A stretch of DNA of 64,000 bases. It comes from Bradyrhizobium ottawaense (GTDB lineage: Bacteria > Pseudomonadota > Alphaproteobacteria > Rhizobiales > Xanthobacteraceae). The notes below the pieces were generated by a model. The model did not search any database. It saw nothing but the letters and a program-made list of their open reading frames with translations, and was not told where the DNA came from. The stretch is taken from NCBI RefSeq assembly GCF_900099825.1, contig NZ_LT629693.1:7079001-7143000 (forward strand). Direction: 5' to 3'. The stretch's first letter is position 1; the number at the start of each line of letters is the position of its first letter. The translations under genes were made by a program, and so were the position numbers. Below are positions 45,188-52,715 of this stretch, piece after piece.

Positions 45188-45334
45188 GGCCCGCCGAAAT
45201 GCACACTGGCTCTCAAAACGCACGGTGAAAGAAGATGGCCGACGAACAGCTGCGATAGACCAAGAGAAGACAACAATACCCAACACCTGCGACTGCCTTA
45301 CTGAACATCAACCAATTCCTCTGGAGAGAAGATC

Positions 45335-45697
45335 ATGAACAAGCGACTGATCGCGTATGTCATTGGCTGTACCTGCCTTACCCTGGCGACTGCTGCCGAA
45401 GCCCGAACCTCTTACGACGGTCCCTGGAATCTCGTCTTCGTTACGCAACGCGGAAGCTGCGATCCGACCTATAATTTCTCAGTGAACATAAGCGACGGCG
45501 TTGTGACGCATCCCAATCTGGTGAAGTTTAGCGGGTATGTCGGAAGATCGGGCGCGGTTCGCGCGTCGGTGACGGTCCACGACAAATACGCATCAGGGGC
45601 GGGGAGGCTGGCGCGAGACGCCGGCCGCGGGACCTGGAGCGGCCACGCAGGAGGTGGGCGCTGCTCGGGATATTGGACCGCGCAACGAAACAACTAG
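45335..45697 (+). CDS. Small secreted protein of unknown function
   Basis: A 120-residue exported protein with a signal peptide (LIAYVIGCTCLTLATAAEA) and a beta-rich mature part: YDGPWNLVFVTQRGSCDPTY, VVTHPNLVKFSGYVGRSGAV, and a C-terminal GRCSGYW. The two mature Cys probably bond. GGAGAG precedes the ATG. Similar proteins are common in rhizobia, without known role. It is 147 bp after bdhA. Confidence 0.65.
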   Translation: MNKRLIAYVIGCTCLTLATAAEARTSYDGPWNLVFVTQRGSCDPTYNFSVNISDGVVTHPNLVKFSGYVGRSGAVRASVTVHDKYASGAGRLARDAGRGTWSGHAGGGRCSGYWTAQRNN

Positions 45698-45716
45698 CAC
45701 GCAATCACCCCGAAGC

Positions 45717-45820
45717 CTCAAGGGCAGGCCGGGCCGAACGTGCTGTTCGAGGCTGGGCTGGCGATGGGCCGGCGTCCCGCTAAGACGGTGCCGGTCAGGC
45801 CTATCGGCCATATCTCTCGG
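45717..45820 (+). pseudogene. Fragment resembling a TIR-like nucleotide-binding protein
   Basis: A short open stretch without a start reads PNVLFEAGLAMGRRPAKTVP, matching the 'NV.FE.G...GR' helix of predicted TIR-like nucleotide-binding (CAP12-type) proteins. Nothing before or after continues the fold. It is best read as the residue of a lost gene, overlapped by the end of the minus-strand gene at 45801. Confidence 0.35.
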
Positions 45821-46103
45821 TTATCGCAGCCGCGACGAACTTTCTGCGTCCGGCACTGCCCGGTCTTGTGCCATGGGCGGCGCACCAGTCTGGGAATGTG
45901 GCGGGGTCGATATAAACACGCAGCACGACGTGTCCATAGGCCTTGAGCCCCTGCTCCATTTCCTCGGCCATCTTCAGCCATTCTTTCCAGCTCGGTGGCA
46001 TCTTGTCACCATCGTCGAAAAGTTGCAGCAACGCTGGATAATCTTCCTCCTTGATCCAATAGGCCCCGACTGCGGGAGGCAGATTATCCTCGGAATTCGT
46101 CAT
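45801..46103 (-). CDS. Small uncharacterised protein, 100 residues
   Basis: Starts ATG 46103 with GGGAGAA upstream. The sequence is well-behaved and mostly helical (YWIKEEDYPALLQLFDDG, WKEWLKMAEEMEQGLKAYG) with a strand VVLRVYIDPATFPDWC. I recall similar short proteins in rhizobia but no function. It stands alone in a region of decayed DNA. Confidence 0.65.
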   Translation of the reverse strand: MTNSEDNLPPAVGAYWIKEEDYPALLQLFDDGDKMPPSWKEWLKMAEEMEQGLKAYGHVVLRVYIDPATFPDWCAAHGTRPGSAGRRKFVAAAITERYGR

Positions 46104-46798
46104 ACGTGTTCTCCCTGCAGATGCTGCCTGTCACTGACACGATCGAGGCGGGTCGTCCGCCTCGAACTGCCGTAATCAGTGATTCGATCATTGATGAAAG
46201 TATCTCCGAATTGAAACGCTTCCCCTTGCAAAGTCGAGACCGCTGAACTTCCGCCGCATTCCCGGGATGCCGATGGCGGCGTAGGCATGTCAGTTCCTCC
46301 GCCATCCCACCCTCCGCGTCGCTCCATAACGAGCCGAAGACCATCGCGTCAAAACTTGACCTTTGTTCTCGCCCAAGCGGCCGTTTCTGATCGGCCGCTT
46401 ATGGCGCAAAGCTGCCGCCCGGTGAATGTTGGATTTGGAATGCCGATCTGCCGACAGATGCAGTCGTCCTCATAGTCCTTCGATCAGCGCCTAACTTTGG
46501 GCGTCGTTTGCGCGAAACACCGCCCCGCACCTGGGGGGATTCAATGAGACGTGTGTCCCGATCGGCCGCTTACGGCGGCGGGTTCAACCGATCGCTGCAA
46601 CACATTCTGTAAGGTTTTCAGCTGGGGTCTGATAGAGCAAGGAAGCACTATCTCCTAACCGAGCGGCCCGGGGTCTCGGAGATAGTTGCTTTGCCAGTGC
46701 CTTAAACCAGGGATCGGTCAGCGGGGTATAGGTCGGCTCTGGCACAATACCGTTAGGCCGCGCGCCGGCCAGTGCCGGTCCCCGAATAGCGGACAGCC
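46104..46798. other. 695-bp region of decayed DNA with hairpins
   Basis: No supported gene. A perfect 9-bp stem AAGCGGCCG/CGGCCGCTT lies at 46375-46400. The 18-mer GATCGGCCGCTTAYGGCG occurs at 46389-46406 and again at 46560-46577. A larger imperfect hairpin pairs AAGCACTATCTCC (46643-46655) with GGAGATAGTTGCTT (46678-46691). The repeats and neighbours suggest insertion-sequence remnants. Confidence 0.45.
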
Positions 46799-47985
46799 TC
46801 AGGCTTTGATGTCATTTGCGCTTTCGGCGGCAATAAGATGCGTGACTATCACCTCGGCCTTGAGGAAACGCCGCACGTGTTCCTGCAGCACGCGATCTGC
46901 ATTTGTCACCCGCTTGTGCTGACGGAGGTGCTCCAGCCACGAATCGAGCAAGAAGGTTTCTAAAAACCGGCCCTCGTCGGCGGTATCTTGGAAGATGGCC
47001 CACGCATAGGCGCCATCACGTTTGCGCTCGCGCGAAAGCGCTTCGAGCGCTGTAAGAAAAGCTTCGCGGCTGGCAGGGTCGATACGGTACTCGACGGTTA
47101 CCATGACTGGGCCTGCGTCGTTTTCGACTGCGTTCGTTACGATAGGTTCTGGCCAGTGCATGGACGGCGATAGATCGATGCCCGCGCCGGTCTGCAATTT
47201 CCAGCGTCGCGTCAGCGGTATCGCCAGAAGTGCGCCTGCGGCTGCGATGAAATGCGTAGGGGGTAGTCCCGTCAGGCCGGCCAGTTCCCCCCACAGCAAA
47301 CTGCCCGCGGTCATCGTTCCGAAAAAGGCCGTCACATACGTTGCAAGTCCACGACCGCGAACCCAGTCCGGCAGACCTGGGCCGACATATTAAGATTTGC
47401 GACAACCACAATCCATGACATCCCCGCGATCAGGCTTGCGCAAACGGCCACGACTGGTTCACGGGCAACTCCAAGCAGAACCAGCGTGATTGCGGTGCCA
47501 ACTTCGCCCAACGTCACCAGCCCGTTGGTACCGATTTTTGTCTTCAGACGCGGCAACATGAATGCGCAACCGACCGCGCCACACCCGATTGCGGCCAACA
47601 GGCCGCCGTAAAGTTCGGGACCGCCGCCGATCTGGTTGCGCGCCACGAGTGGAAGCAGCGCCCAGTACGCGCTGGCGAACAGGAAAAAGCTCACGGCACG
47701 CGGGAGAGTGGCCCGCAGACGCTGGTTGTTCAGGGAATAACGGATGCCAGTCCGGATGGCACTCTTGAAGCGTTCCACAGGAAGCGTGCGTAGATGCCCA
47801 TGAGAAGTCCGCCACCACAGAAACACGACGATCACACCGACGTTGCTGAATGCATCGACCCAGAACGGCGCGGCGATACCAAATCCTGCGATGATTACGC
47901 CCGCCAGCGCCGGACCCACGGCACGGCTAATATTAACGCCTACGCTATTGGCAGCCTGGAGCGTTGCAGCGATCGAGACGCCTAA
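46799..47985 (-). pseudogene. MFS exporter with C-terminal monooxygenase-like domain, truncated and frameshifted
   Basis: Remains of an MFS_3-type transporter. The first retained residues (AANSVGVNISRAVGPALAG) belong to the middle of such proteins, so the N-terminal ~140 residues are gone and the frame runs into a TGA near 47983. A frameshift near 47374-47380 (probably 4 bp lost) separates SWIVVVANLNMSAQV from TAFFGTMTAGSLLWGELAGL. After the last helices an ABM-like dimeric domain (VTVEYRIDPASREAFLTALE) is intact. Truncation point and the solo IS end at 48019 are adjacent, so IS activity probably removed the front. Confidence 0.82.
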
Positions 47986-48018
47986 GAATCAACTTTCGCG
48001 AGATTTTCGGTGCGGTTC

Positions 48019-48058
48019 GAGTTTCGACTTTTTCAACAGTATCGGCGCAAAGCGGACA
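48019..48058. repeat. Solo insertion-sequence end
   Basis: TTTCGACTTTTTCAACAGTA followed by TCGGCGCAAAGCGGACATT is nearly the same as the right end of the IS1182-like element at 21007-21043. No transposase is attached. It marks the boundary between the broken MFS gene and the alkylation island. The core GCGCAAAGCGGAC also occurs at 31087 beside the IS91-type element. Confidence 0.65.
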
Positions 48059-48247
48059 TTCAACCAACCCGCGAGGTCGGCTAAGTGCCCCATTTGCAGA
48101 CTTTCAGCGTCGCGGGCGATAAGGCCGATGGGGGAGGCATCCGAACTGGATTTCAGTTCTGAGATCAACGTGCGATCGGCGGCATCCAGTACAGTCCCCG
48201 ATCCTCTGGAATTCAAGCCGCTCCGACGGCTGCGCTCGGCAAACCGA

Positions 48248-48270
48248 TTTGGAAGGCAAGAACCGGAGTG
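48248..48270 (+). promoter_or_regulatory. Ada-box-like element 1 (for 48381)
   Basis: TTTGGAAGGCAAGAAC then CGGAGTG. It carries the shared 23-bp pattern: left half like ATTTGAAAGCAAG and CGGAG at fixed spacing. 110 bp before the 48381 start. Confidence 0.75.
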
Positions 48271-48380
48271 CGACGAGCCACGATTTCAGACCAAGTCGCT
48301 TCGCCCGCAGCGGCTCTTCTGGTCTGACGCCATCCGGCGCAGCCAAGGTGCCAGGCTGATGATGCCGGAGAACAGGAGAG

Positions 48381-49016
48381 ATGGCGCCCAACCGATCCGA
48401 AGATTTCCCATCGTTGCTGTTCGTGCACAACGACCATGAATTCATCATCACCGCGGTGCCCGATGGTGCCGACGTCTTGCTCCACATCGCCGATCAATAT
48501 GGCCGGATGCTGTTACCTGTTTCGACGAGAGTGCCGGGCACAAATGCGTGGCCAAGTGGCCGCCCGAACCATCGACTCATCGGTGTCGCAATGGCTGAAC
48601 TGCGGAGATCGGTCGAGCGCCTCGCCGGTGAGAAATTCCTGAATTTCCTGGAGACGCCGCGAGCGGCGAGCGACTTTCGATGGACCTCGGCCGAACTGGA
48701 AGCAGCAAAAACAATTGACTGGTCGAAACCCGCTGCGACGCTTGTTCACCAAGGATATTATTTCCTCATCGGCGCCTTCGTCACGCCGGAGCGGATGGTG
48801 ATTCTGCTGAGAGATCCGGATGGGCCTTTCGATGCGCCGATGTCCATTCCGAAGGAGTCGATGATGCGCTCGGAAGCGAAGGGCGGGGATCCGCTCGACT
48901 TCGGCGTCAATATCATGGTCGACCGAATCCGCGGTTGGAATGCGCCGCGTACCGAAGCGTTCGTCAGGGACACGCCTCGGCTCGTCGTGGACACGCCTTT
49001 CCACCGGCAAAATTGA
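48381..49016 (+). CDS. Uncharacterised protein, 211 residues (Ada-box controlled)
   Basis: AGGAGAG just before ATG 48381. No signal peptide, no membrane segment. Two similar-looking halves: FVHNDHEFIITAVPDGADVL near the start and LVHQGYYFLIGAFVTPERMV in the middle, each followed by a strand-rich segment, may be a duplicated alpha/beta fold, but I do not recognise a family. First gene of the alkylation island on its left side, with the Ada-box-like element 110 bp upstream. Confidence 0.65.
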   Translation: MAPNRSEDFPSLLFVHNDHEFIITAVPDGADVLLHIADQYGRMLLPVSTRVPGTNAWPSGRPNHRLIGVAMAELRRSVERLAGEKFLNFLETPRAASDFRWTSAELEAAKTIDWSKPAATLVHQGYYFLIGAFVTPERMVILLRDPDGPFDAPMSIPKESMMRSEAKGGDPLDFGVNIMVDRIRGWNAPRTEAFVRDTPRLVVDTPFHRQN

Positions 49017-49061
49017 TTCTACGTCAAGCGGACTGTTCTGAACCGATCGCCGATACTGCGA

Positions 49062-49436
49062 TCAATGCCTTCGAGGGCGTTGACCGAAGCCTGACAGGTG
49101 GGCCTCACCGAGTTCGTAGGACAATTCCTCGGTGAGAGAGAAGGATACGTTGAACCCCTCCGGCGTGCCGATCGTTAGGATGCGGAGGTTGTCCGGCCCT
49201 TCCTCGATCTGAAACTCTTCCGCCGGATAGGTGATGCGCGTCCGCGGGTCGCCGTGCGCCCGTTTCACGGCCGACGACGCTATCGTCGGCATCGTCATCA
49301 ACAGCGATGACAGCGTGTCGATGTTCATTATGGTGCCCACGGTCTGACCGGCGGAATCCTTGATGATCAATCTGACCGCCGTACCGTCGGCCGCCGTCTC
49401 GAAATTGATCAATCTGTCGATCTGAATGTCGGTCAT
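49062..49436 (-). CDS. Uncharacterised protein, 124 residues, paralogue of 50465
   Basis: Small soluble protein clearly related to the product of 50465: both have 'FETA-DGTAV-L', 'IxTLxxLLxTxPxxAS', 'GDPRTRI-YP' and 'ILT-GT-EGF-(V/I)SFSL-E-LS'. The conserved GDPRTRI segment is the best landmark. It is the last gene of a four-gene minus-strand operon (50173 to 49062) headed by Ada-box-like element at 50227. Unknown function, probably a small alpha/beta dimer. Confidence 0.7.
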   Translation of the reverse strand: MTDIQIDRLINFETAADGTAVRLIIKDSAGQTVGTIMNIDTLSSLLMTMPTIASSAVKRAHGDPRTRITYPAEEFQIEEGPDNLRILTIGTPEGFNVSFSLTEELSYELGEAHLSGFGQRPRRH

Positions 49437-49456
49437 TGTGACGTCTTCTCTTTAAG

Positions 49457-49618
49457 CTACGGGGCGCCGTTCCGGCCATTGGCGCCAGCGTCGCCTGGCG
49501 CACTTGTGCGACCGATCTGCATTACGGCCTCGCAGCCTGCGCGCGCCCGGCCGATCTCGGCGCTGCGGATGTCAGTTTCGACCGCGCACCTCCCACAGTT
49601 CAGCGCGACCGCCGACAT
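49457..49618 (-). CDS. Small Cys-containing protein, 53 residues
   Basis: ATG 49618 lies 7 bp after the stop of the CX3C lipoprotein gene and its stop lies 20 bp before the 49062-49436 gene, so spacing fits an operon member. LNCGRCAVETDIRSAEIGRA has a CxxC pair and a third Cys follows (AGCEAV). The tail is Gly/Ala-rich. Could be a short redox or metal-binding peptide; translation is not certain. Confidence 0.45.
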   Translation of the reverse strand: MSAVALNCGRCAVETDIRSAEIGRARAGCEAVMQIGRTSAPGDAGANGRNGAP

Positions 49619-49625
49619 GGGCGTT

Positions 49626-49859
49626 TCACTTCGCGCTCGCACAAGCGGCCTTGCAGGCGGATGCTGTCGCATTGCATTGCGCCACGCAGGCGCCGGACAA
49701 TCCGCAGTTCTGTGAACATGAGAAATTCGCGGAATCGCAGTTCGTCACGCATTCCTTCGGAGCCTGAGCCTGCGCCAGGTTGAAGCGCGTCGCCCCATTC
49801 CCGGCATGGCAAGCAGTGACCGTCAAGAAGATCGTGCAGATGAGAGCGACGTACTTCAT
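49626..49859 (-). CDS. Small Cys-rich lipoprotein with four CX3C motifs
   Basis: 77 residues. The leader KYVALICTIFLTVTAC ends in a lipobox-like Cys at about 17. The mature part has CVTNC, CSQNC, CVAQC and CKAAC, spaced by 6, 5 and 6 residues, as two twin-CX3C helical hairpins. Twin CX3C helices normally make disulfide-linked hairpins. It sits in an operon behind an Ada-box-like element, so a thiol-rich envelope protein would be made when Ada is methylated. Metal binding or trapping of electrophiles are possible roles (inference). Confidence 0.68.
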   Translation of the reverse strand: MKYVALICTIFLTVTACHAGNGATRFNLAQAQAPKECVTNCDSANFSCSQNCGLSGACVAQCNATASACKAACASAK

Positions 49860-49945
49860 CGAGCTTTTCCATGGCTAAACGCACGTTCGAGTACCCAGAG
49901 TGGCGCGAAACTTTATTCGGAACCGACTTGTGCTGCTGGTCTTTC

Positions 49946-50173
49946 CTATTTTTCATCGTCGCTCGCCGGCAGCGGTCCGCGCTGCGGCAACGCCGCGTTT
50001 CGCGCGTGCTCGAACCCCTTGGGATGGGGGCCGGACTGAATCATGCCGTCAATTCGCGTCACCGTATCGCATTGCGGTGCGGATGCCGTTCCCTCGCACA
50101 GCGCGAGCAGCTTGGGATGTAGTCCGTCACCGCGCGCAGCGGCGATCTCGAGCAGATCGAGGAATGACGTCAT
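49946..50173 (-). CDS. Small uncharacterised protein, 75 residues
   Basis: ATG 50173, GGAG about 13 bases upstream. MTSFLDLLEIAAARGDGLHP and KLLALCEGTASAPQCDTVTRI look like a helix followed by a short Cys-bridged loop (LCEG…PQCD). First gene of the minus-strand set ending at 49062; an Ada-box-like element lies 54 bp upstream. Function unknown. Confidence 0.55.
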   Translation of the reverse strand: MTSFLDLLEIAAARGDGLHPKLLALCEGTASAPQCDTVTRIDGMIQSGPHPKGFEHARNAALPQRGPLPASDDEK

Positions 50174-50226
50174 GTTCCGATGTCTCCAATGCGGGCCACG
50201 ATTCTCGGCGCGGCGTTCGCGGACCG

Positions 50227-50249
50227 CACTCCGATTCGTGACGTCGAAC
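50227..50249 (-). promoter_or_regulatory. Ada-box-like element 2 (for the 50173-49062 operon)
   Basis: On the minus strand GTTCGACGTCACGAAT then CGGAGTG. Left half is the weak form (TTCGAC), right half perfect. 54 bp before the 50173 start. Confidence 0.65.
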
Positions 50250-50311
50250 TCGGAAGAGCCGCACAGGGCGATCGGTTGTCGACACTTGTCGCGCTGTGGC
50301 ATGCTCCCGCG

Positions 50312-50334
50312 ATTTGAAAGCAAGAAACGGAGCG
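50312..50334 (+). promoter_or_regulatory. Ada-box-like element 3 (for 50465)
   Basis: ATTTGAAAGCAAGAAA then CGGAGCG, one of the closest matches to consensus, with GATTTGAAAGCAA close to the E. coli AAT-N6-GCAA form. About 130 bp before the 50465 start; TGTATTCTG about 28 bases after CGGAG could be the -10. Confidence 0.75.
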
Positions 50335-50464
50335 TGGCGCGGGAATCCCGGCCTGTATTCTGACCATGAACAACGAGCGGTGGCCGCGAGCGCATCATCT
50401 GGGCTGCCTAAGGCCCGACTGCGGCCGGCCGTGCTGCCAGGCTCGCAACATCGGAATAATCGTC

Positions 50465-50824
50465 ATGCGAGGAAATGTGGAGGTTCGCAGGTTGGTGGGC
50501 TTCGAAACCGCCAACGACGGGACAGCCGTCAAGTTGTTCGCCGAGGACGTCGCCGGCCGCGAGATGGCCATCAACATGAAGATCGAGACGTTGACCGCGT
50601 TGCTCGTCACGTTACCGAAGATGGCGTCCAAGGTCATCAAGCGATGGCAGGGCGATCCCAGAACGCGGATAGCCTATCCGCTGACCGACTTCCGCATGGA
50701 GCTGAGCCAGGACGGCCGCCGAATCCTCACGTTCGGGACGCAGGAAGGCTTCACGATCTCGTTCAGCCTTGGCGAACAGTTGTCGGAAAAAATGGGCCAC
50801 GCCCATCTGAAGAGTGACGGCTAG
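50465..50824 (+). CDS. Uncharacterised protein, 119 residues, paralogue of 49062
   Basis: ATG 50465 chosen because it begins where similarity with the 49062 product begins (RGNVEVRRLVGFETANDG against TDIQIDRLINFETAADG). Conserved blocks: IETLTALLVTLPKMASK, GDPRTRIAYP, RILTFGTQEGFTISFSLGEQ. Soluble, no known family. The two copies lie 1 kb apart on opposite strands, each behind its own Ada-box-like element, so both were kept under the same control after duplication. Confidence 0.7.
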   Translation: MRGNVEVRRLVGFETANDGTAVKLFAEDVAGREMAINMKIETLTALLVTLPKMASKVIKRWQGDPRTRIAYPLTDFRMELSQDGRRILTFGTQEGFTISFSLGEQLSEKMGHAHLKSDG

Positions 50825-50862
50825 GGAGCGAAAACCGACCAGCCGGCGATCGCTTTCCCGTC

Positions 50863-51318
50863 TTAGGATTTGGTAGTCTTGTAGGCATCGAGCGCAACGA
50901 CCCGATCATCGACGGCGGGCGATGCGACGGAGAACTGGTGGGCCATTGCCTCGCGACCCGTAGGATCGAGCCTAGTTCTGTTCGAGACCGTGATGTCGAT
51001 CGCAACGATGGCATTCGGGTCTTCCGCCGGATCCGCGATCCGGGCCTCATCGGCGCTACGGATGACCAGCCGCTCACCCTTAGGATCGGCTAGAGCCAGC
51101 AGACTGAGGCGCCGAAGCCCGACGCGCGCCAACGGCCAGTGTTCGATCAGAGCGGACCACTTTCCGTTGTCCTTCAAGATGCCGTTAAGAACGCCTTGGG
51201 AAATCGGATCGTCGGGAGCCAGGGCTCCGAGGCTGCCGATCACGTCCAACACATGTGGTCCGGACGGCAGCTCGACCATCAGACCCGTCTTGCCCCCATC
51301 GAATCGCACCAGCTTCAT
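50863..51318 (-). CDS. FAH-N-terminal-domain-like protein, 151 residues
   Basis: KLVRFDGGKTGLMVELPSGP followed by HVLDVIGSLG resembles the N-terminal domain that precedes fumarylacetoacetate hydrolase folds, and the order continues to KWSALIEHWP. The catalytic FAH domain is absent, so the protein is only the accessory half. An Ada-box-like element lies 57 bp upstream. Unknown role. Confidence 0.6.
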   Translation of the reverse strand: MKLVRFDGGKTGLMVELPSGPHVLDVIGSLGALAPDDPISQGVLNGILKDNGKWSALIEHWPLARVGLRRLSLLALADPKGERLVIRSADEARIADPAEDPNAIVAIDITVSNRTRLDPTGREAMAHQFSVASPAVDDRVVALDAYKTTKS

Positions 51319-51374
51319 GTTTCCCTCCGCAACGGACCGTGACGGTCAGACCATAGTCGGCGGCGGGAGATCAG

Positions 51375-51397
51375 AACTTCGGTTCTTATCTTCAAAC
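51375..51397 (-). promoter_or_regulatory. Ada-box-like element 4 (for 51318)
   Basis: On the minus strand GTTTGAAGATAAGAAC then CGAAGTT; the only copy with CGAAG instead of CGGAG. It is divergent from element 5, 34 bp away. Confidence 0.6.
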
Positions 51398-51431
51398 CGA
51401 AATCGGCGCGACCGCATGTCGCCGCCGGACG

Positions 51432-51454
51432 GTTTGAGGACATCAAACGGAGTG
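51432..51454 (+). promoter_or_regulatory. Ada-box-like element 5 (for methyltransferase 51549)
   Basis: GTTTGAGGACATCAAA then CGGAGTG. TCTAG begins 24 bases after the first base of CGGAG, a -10-like position shared with elements 7 and 12. Confidence 0.7.
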
Positions 51455-51548
51455 CGTATCGGGGCCGCGAGTCTAGCTTGCGCGACCATGTGTCTACCGT
51501 TTCCGACAGTGGGACCGGAGGATGTTTCGAAATGCGAGGAACAGGGTC

Positions 51549-52130
51549 ATGGACAGCCGGATCGGTCTCGAAGCGAGCTCGAGCTACGAAAACGAATATT
51601 TCCAGTTCATTTCGATGAAGGGAAAGCTCGGCATGGTTCTCGCCGCTGTCAGTCCGCGCGGCCTCTCGGCGTTGCTGCTCGGTGACGATCGAGAAGAGCT
51701 CGAGCGGGATCTTCGGCGCGAGTTCCCCGATGAGCAGCCGGTCAGCGGCGGTTACGGGCTTGAAGGCATCGGTTCGAGCATCGTCAGCTTTACCGAAGAT
51801 CCCCGCATCGGCGTTAGTCTGCCGCTGGACATGAGGGGCACGGCCTTTCAGAAGCGCGTCTGGGAAGAACTTCGATCCATCCCTCCCGGCGAACAGCGCA
51901 CCTATTCCGAAGTCGCGGGGCGGATAGGCATACCCGGCGATTCGTTCGCCATCGCTCAGACGTGCCTCGCCAATCGAATTGCGATTGCAATTCCATGTCA
52001 TCGGGTCATCGCGGACGACGGCGAAATCGGCGTCTACCGGTGGGGGCGCGAGCGCAAGCGCGCCCTTCTACGCGCCGAGGCCAACGCGCAGTTCGGCTCG
52101 AAATGCCCTCACTACGCGTTTCGGGACTGA
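51549..52130 (+). CDS. Methylated-DNA--protein-cysteine methyltransferase, Ada C-half paralogue (1)
   Basis: 193 residues. Same two-part layout as the C-terminal half of Ada: an RNase-H-like start (LGMVLAAVSPRGLSALLLGDD) and the methyltransferase core (PLDMRGTAFQKRVWEELRSI, then the acceptor site IPCHRVIADDG with Cys about 150). The arginine finger that flips the base is replaced: the helix reads PGDSFAIAQTCLANR where Ada has RAIASACAANK, so Arg is Phe. The acceptor Cys and hinge Asn are kept. Probably still accepts methyl groups, possibly with other preference. ATG 51549 is 95 bp after element 5. Confidence 0.88.
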   Translation: MDSRIGLEASSSYENEYFQFISMKGKLGMVLAAVSPRGLSALLLGDDREELERDLRREFPDEQPVSGGYGLEGIGSSIVSFTEDPRIGVSLPLDMRGTAFQKRVWEELRSIPPGEQRTYSEVAGRIGIPGDSFAIAQTCLANRIAIAIPCHRVIADDGEIGVYRWGRERKRALLRAEANAQFGSKCPHYAFRD

Positions 52131-52175
52131 ACGCGCGACGAGCGCGCGCACCGAGTTGAAGTTTCGGCGTGACCG

Positions 52176-52607
52176 CTAGTTGACGCGCGAAGCTGGAAAC
52201 GACGGCAGCTCGATCGACGTTCCGTCAGGATCGGTCAGGAAGAGTGGCGGCGAGCCGGACGACGGCGCTGGCGGACCTTCGAACACGAAACATACCCGCT
52301 GCGGATCGGGCAGCTTTATGGGTCGTCCGGAGGCGAGCAACATCACTCCGATCCCATTTCGACCCATCACGACGACCTGGCTGTCCGATCTTGCGACGGC
52401 ATTCCAATTCTCTTCGACGGCAAGGCCGATATTCCTGTGGTACCAATGAATGGATTTCTCCATGTCGGATACGAACACCACCACGTTGGGTGTCGTTGGA
52501 GCAGCCGTCATGCACGGACCCAATTCGGCCTCGACACTTTGGACCGATAGGCACCCGAGCACGACGATCACAGCGCCCCAGATAGGCCGCAACGCACGTC
52601 GGCTCAT
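52176..52607 (-). CDS. Exported glyoxalase/bleomycin-resistance-fold (VOC) protein
   Basis: 143 residues with a signal peptide (AVIVVLGCLSVQSVEA) and a single VOC half-barrel: TPNVVVFVSDMEKSIHWYHR near the start and PPLFLTDPDGTSIELPSFPA at the end, where DPDG and the terminal Glu fit the usual metal-site layout. Secretion is unusual for the family. An Ada-box-like element lies 59 bp upstream. Possible role in binding or detoxifying electrophiles outside the cytoplasm (inference). Confidence 0.75.
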   Translation of the reverse strand: MSRRALRPIWGAVIVVLGCLSVQSVEAELGPCMTAAPTTPNVVVFVSDMEKSIHWYHRNIGLAVEENWNAVARSDSQVVVMGRNGIGVMLLASGRPIKLPDPQRVCFVFEGPPAPSSGSPPLFLTDPDGTSIELPSFPASRVN

Positions 52608-52665
52608 GTTTCATTCTCTTTCATATGGATCGGTGCGCCAGCGTCGATCCGATGTCCGACGGGAT

Positions 52666-52688
52666 CACTCCGTTTTTTGCCTTTGAAT
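52666..52688 (-). promoter_or_regulatory. Ada-box-like element 6 (for the VOC gene)
   Basis: On the minus strand ATTCAAAGGCAAAAAA then CGGAGTG, 59 bp before the VOC start. Confidence 0.7.
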
Positions 52689-52715
52689 TGATCGTCGGCG
52701 CAGCGCGCCCTCCAT

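Noticed and set aside
46084..46344. Minus-strand frame of 86 codons overlapping the 46103 gene
   Set aside because: Composition is unlike coding sequence, it overlaps the start of a better gene and has no ribosome binding site.
51525..51549. A second Ada-box-like match directly before the 51549 methyltransferase ATG
   Set aside because: The similarity (GAAATGCGAGGAACAGGG) needs gaps and runs into the start codon; the copy at 51432 fits the consensus and spacing without gaps.
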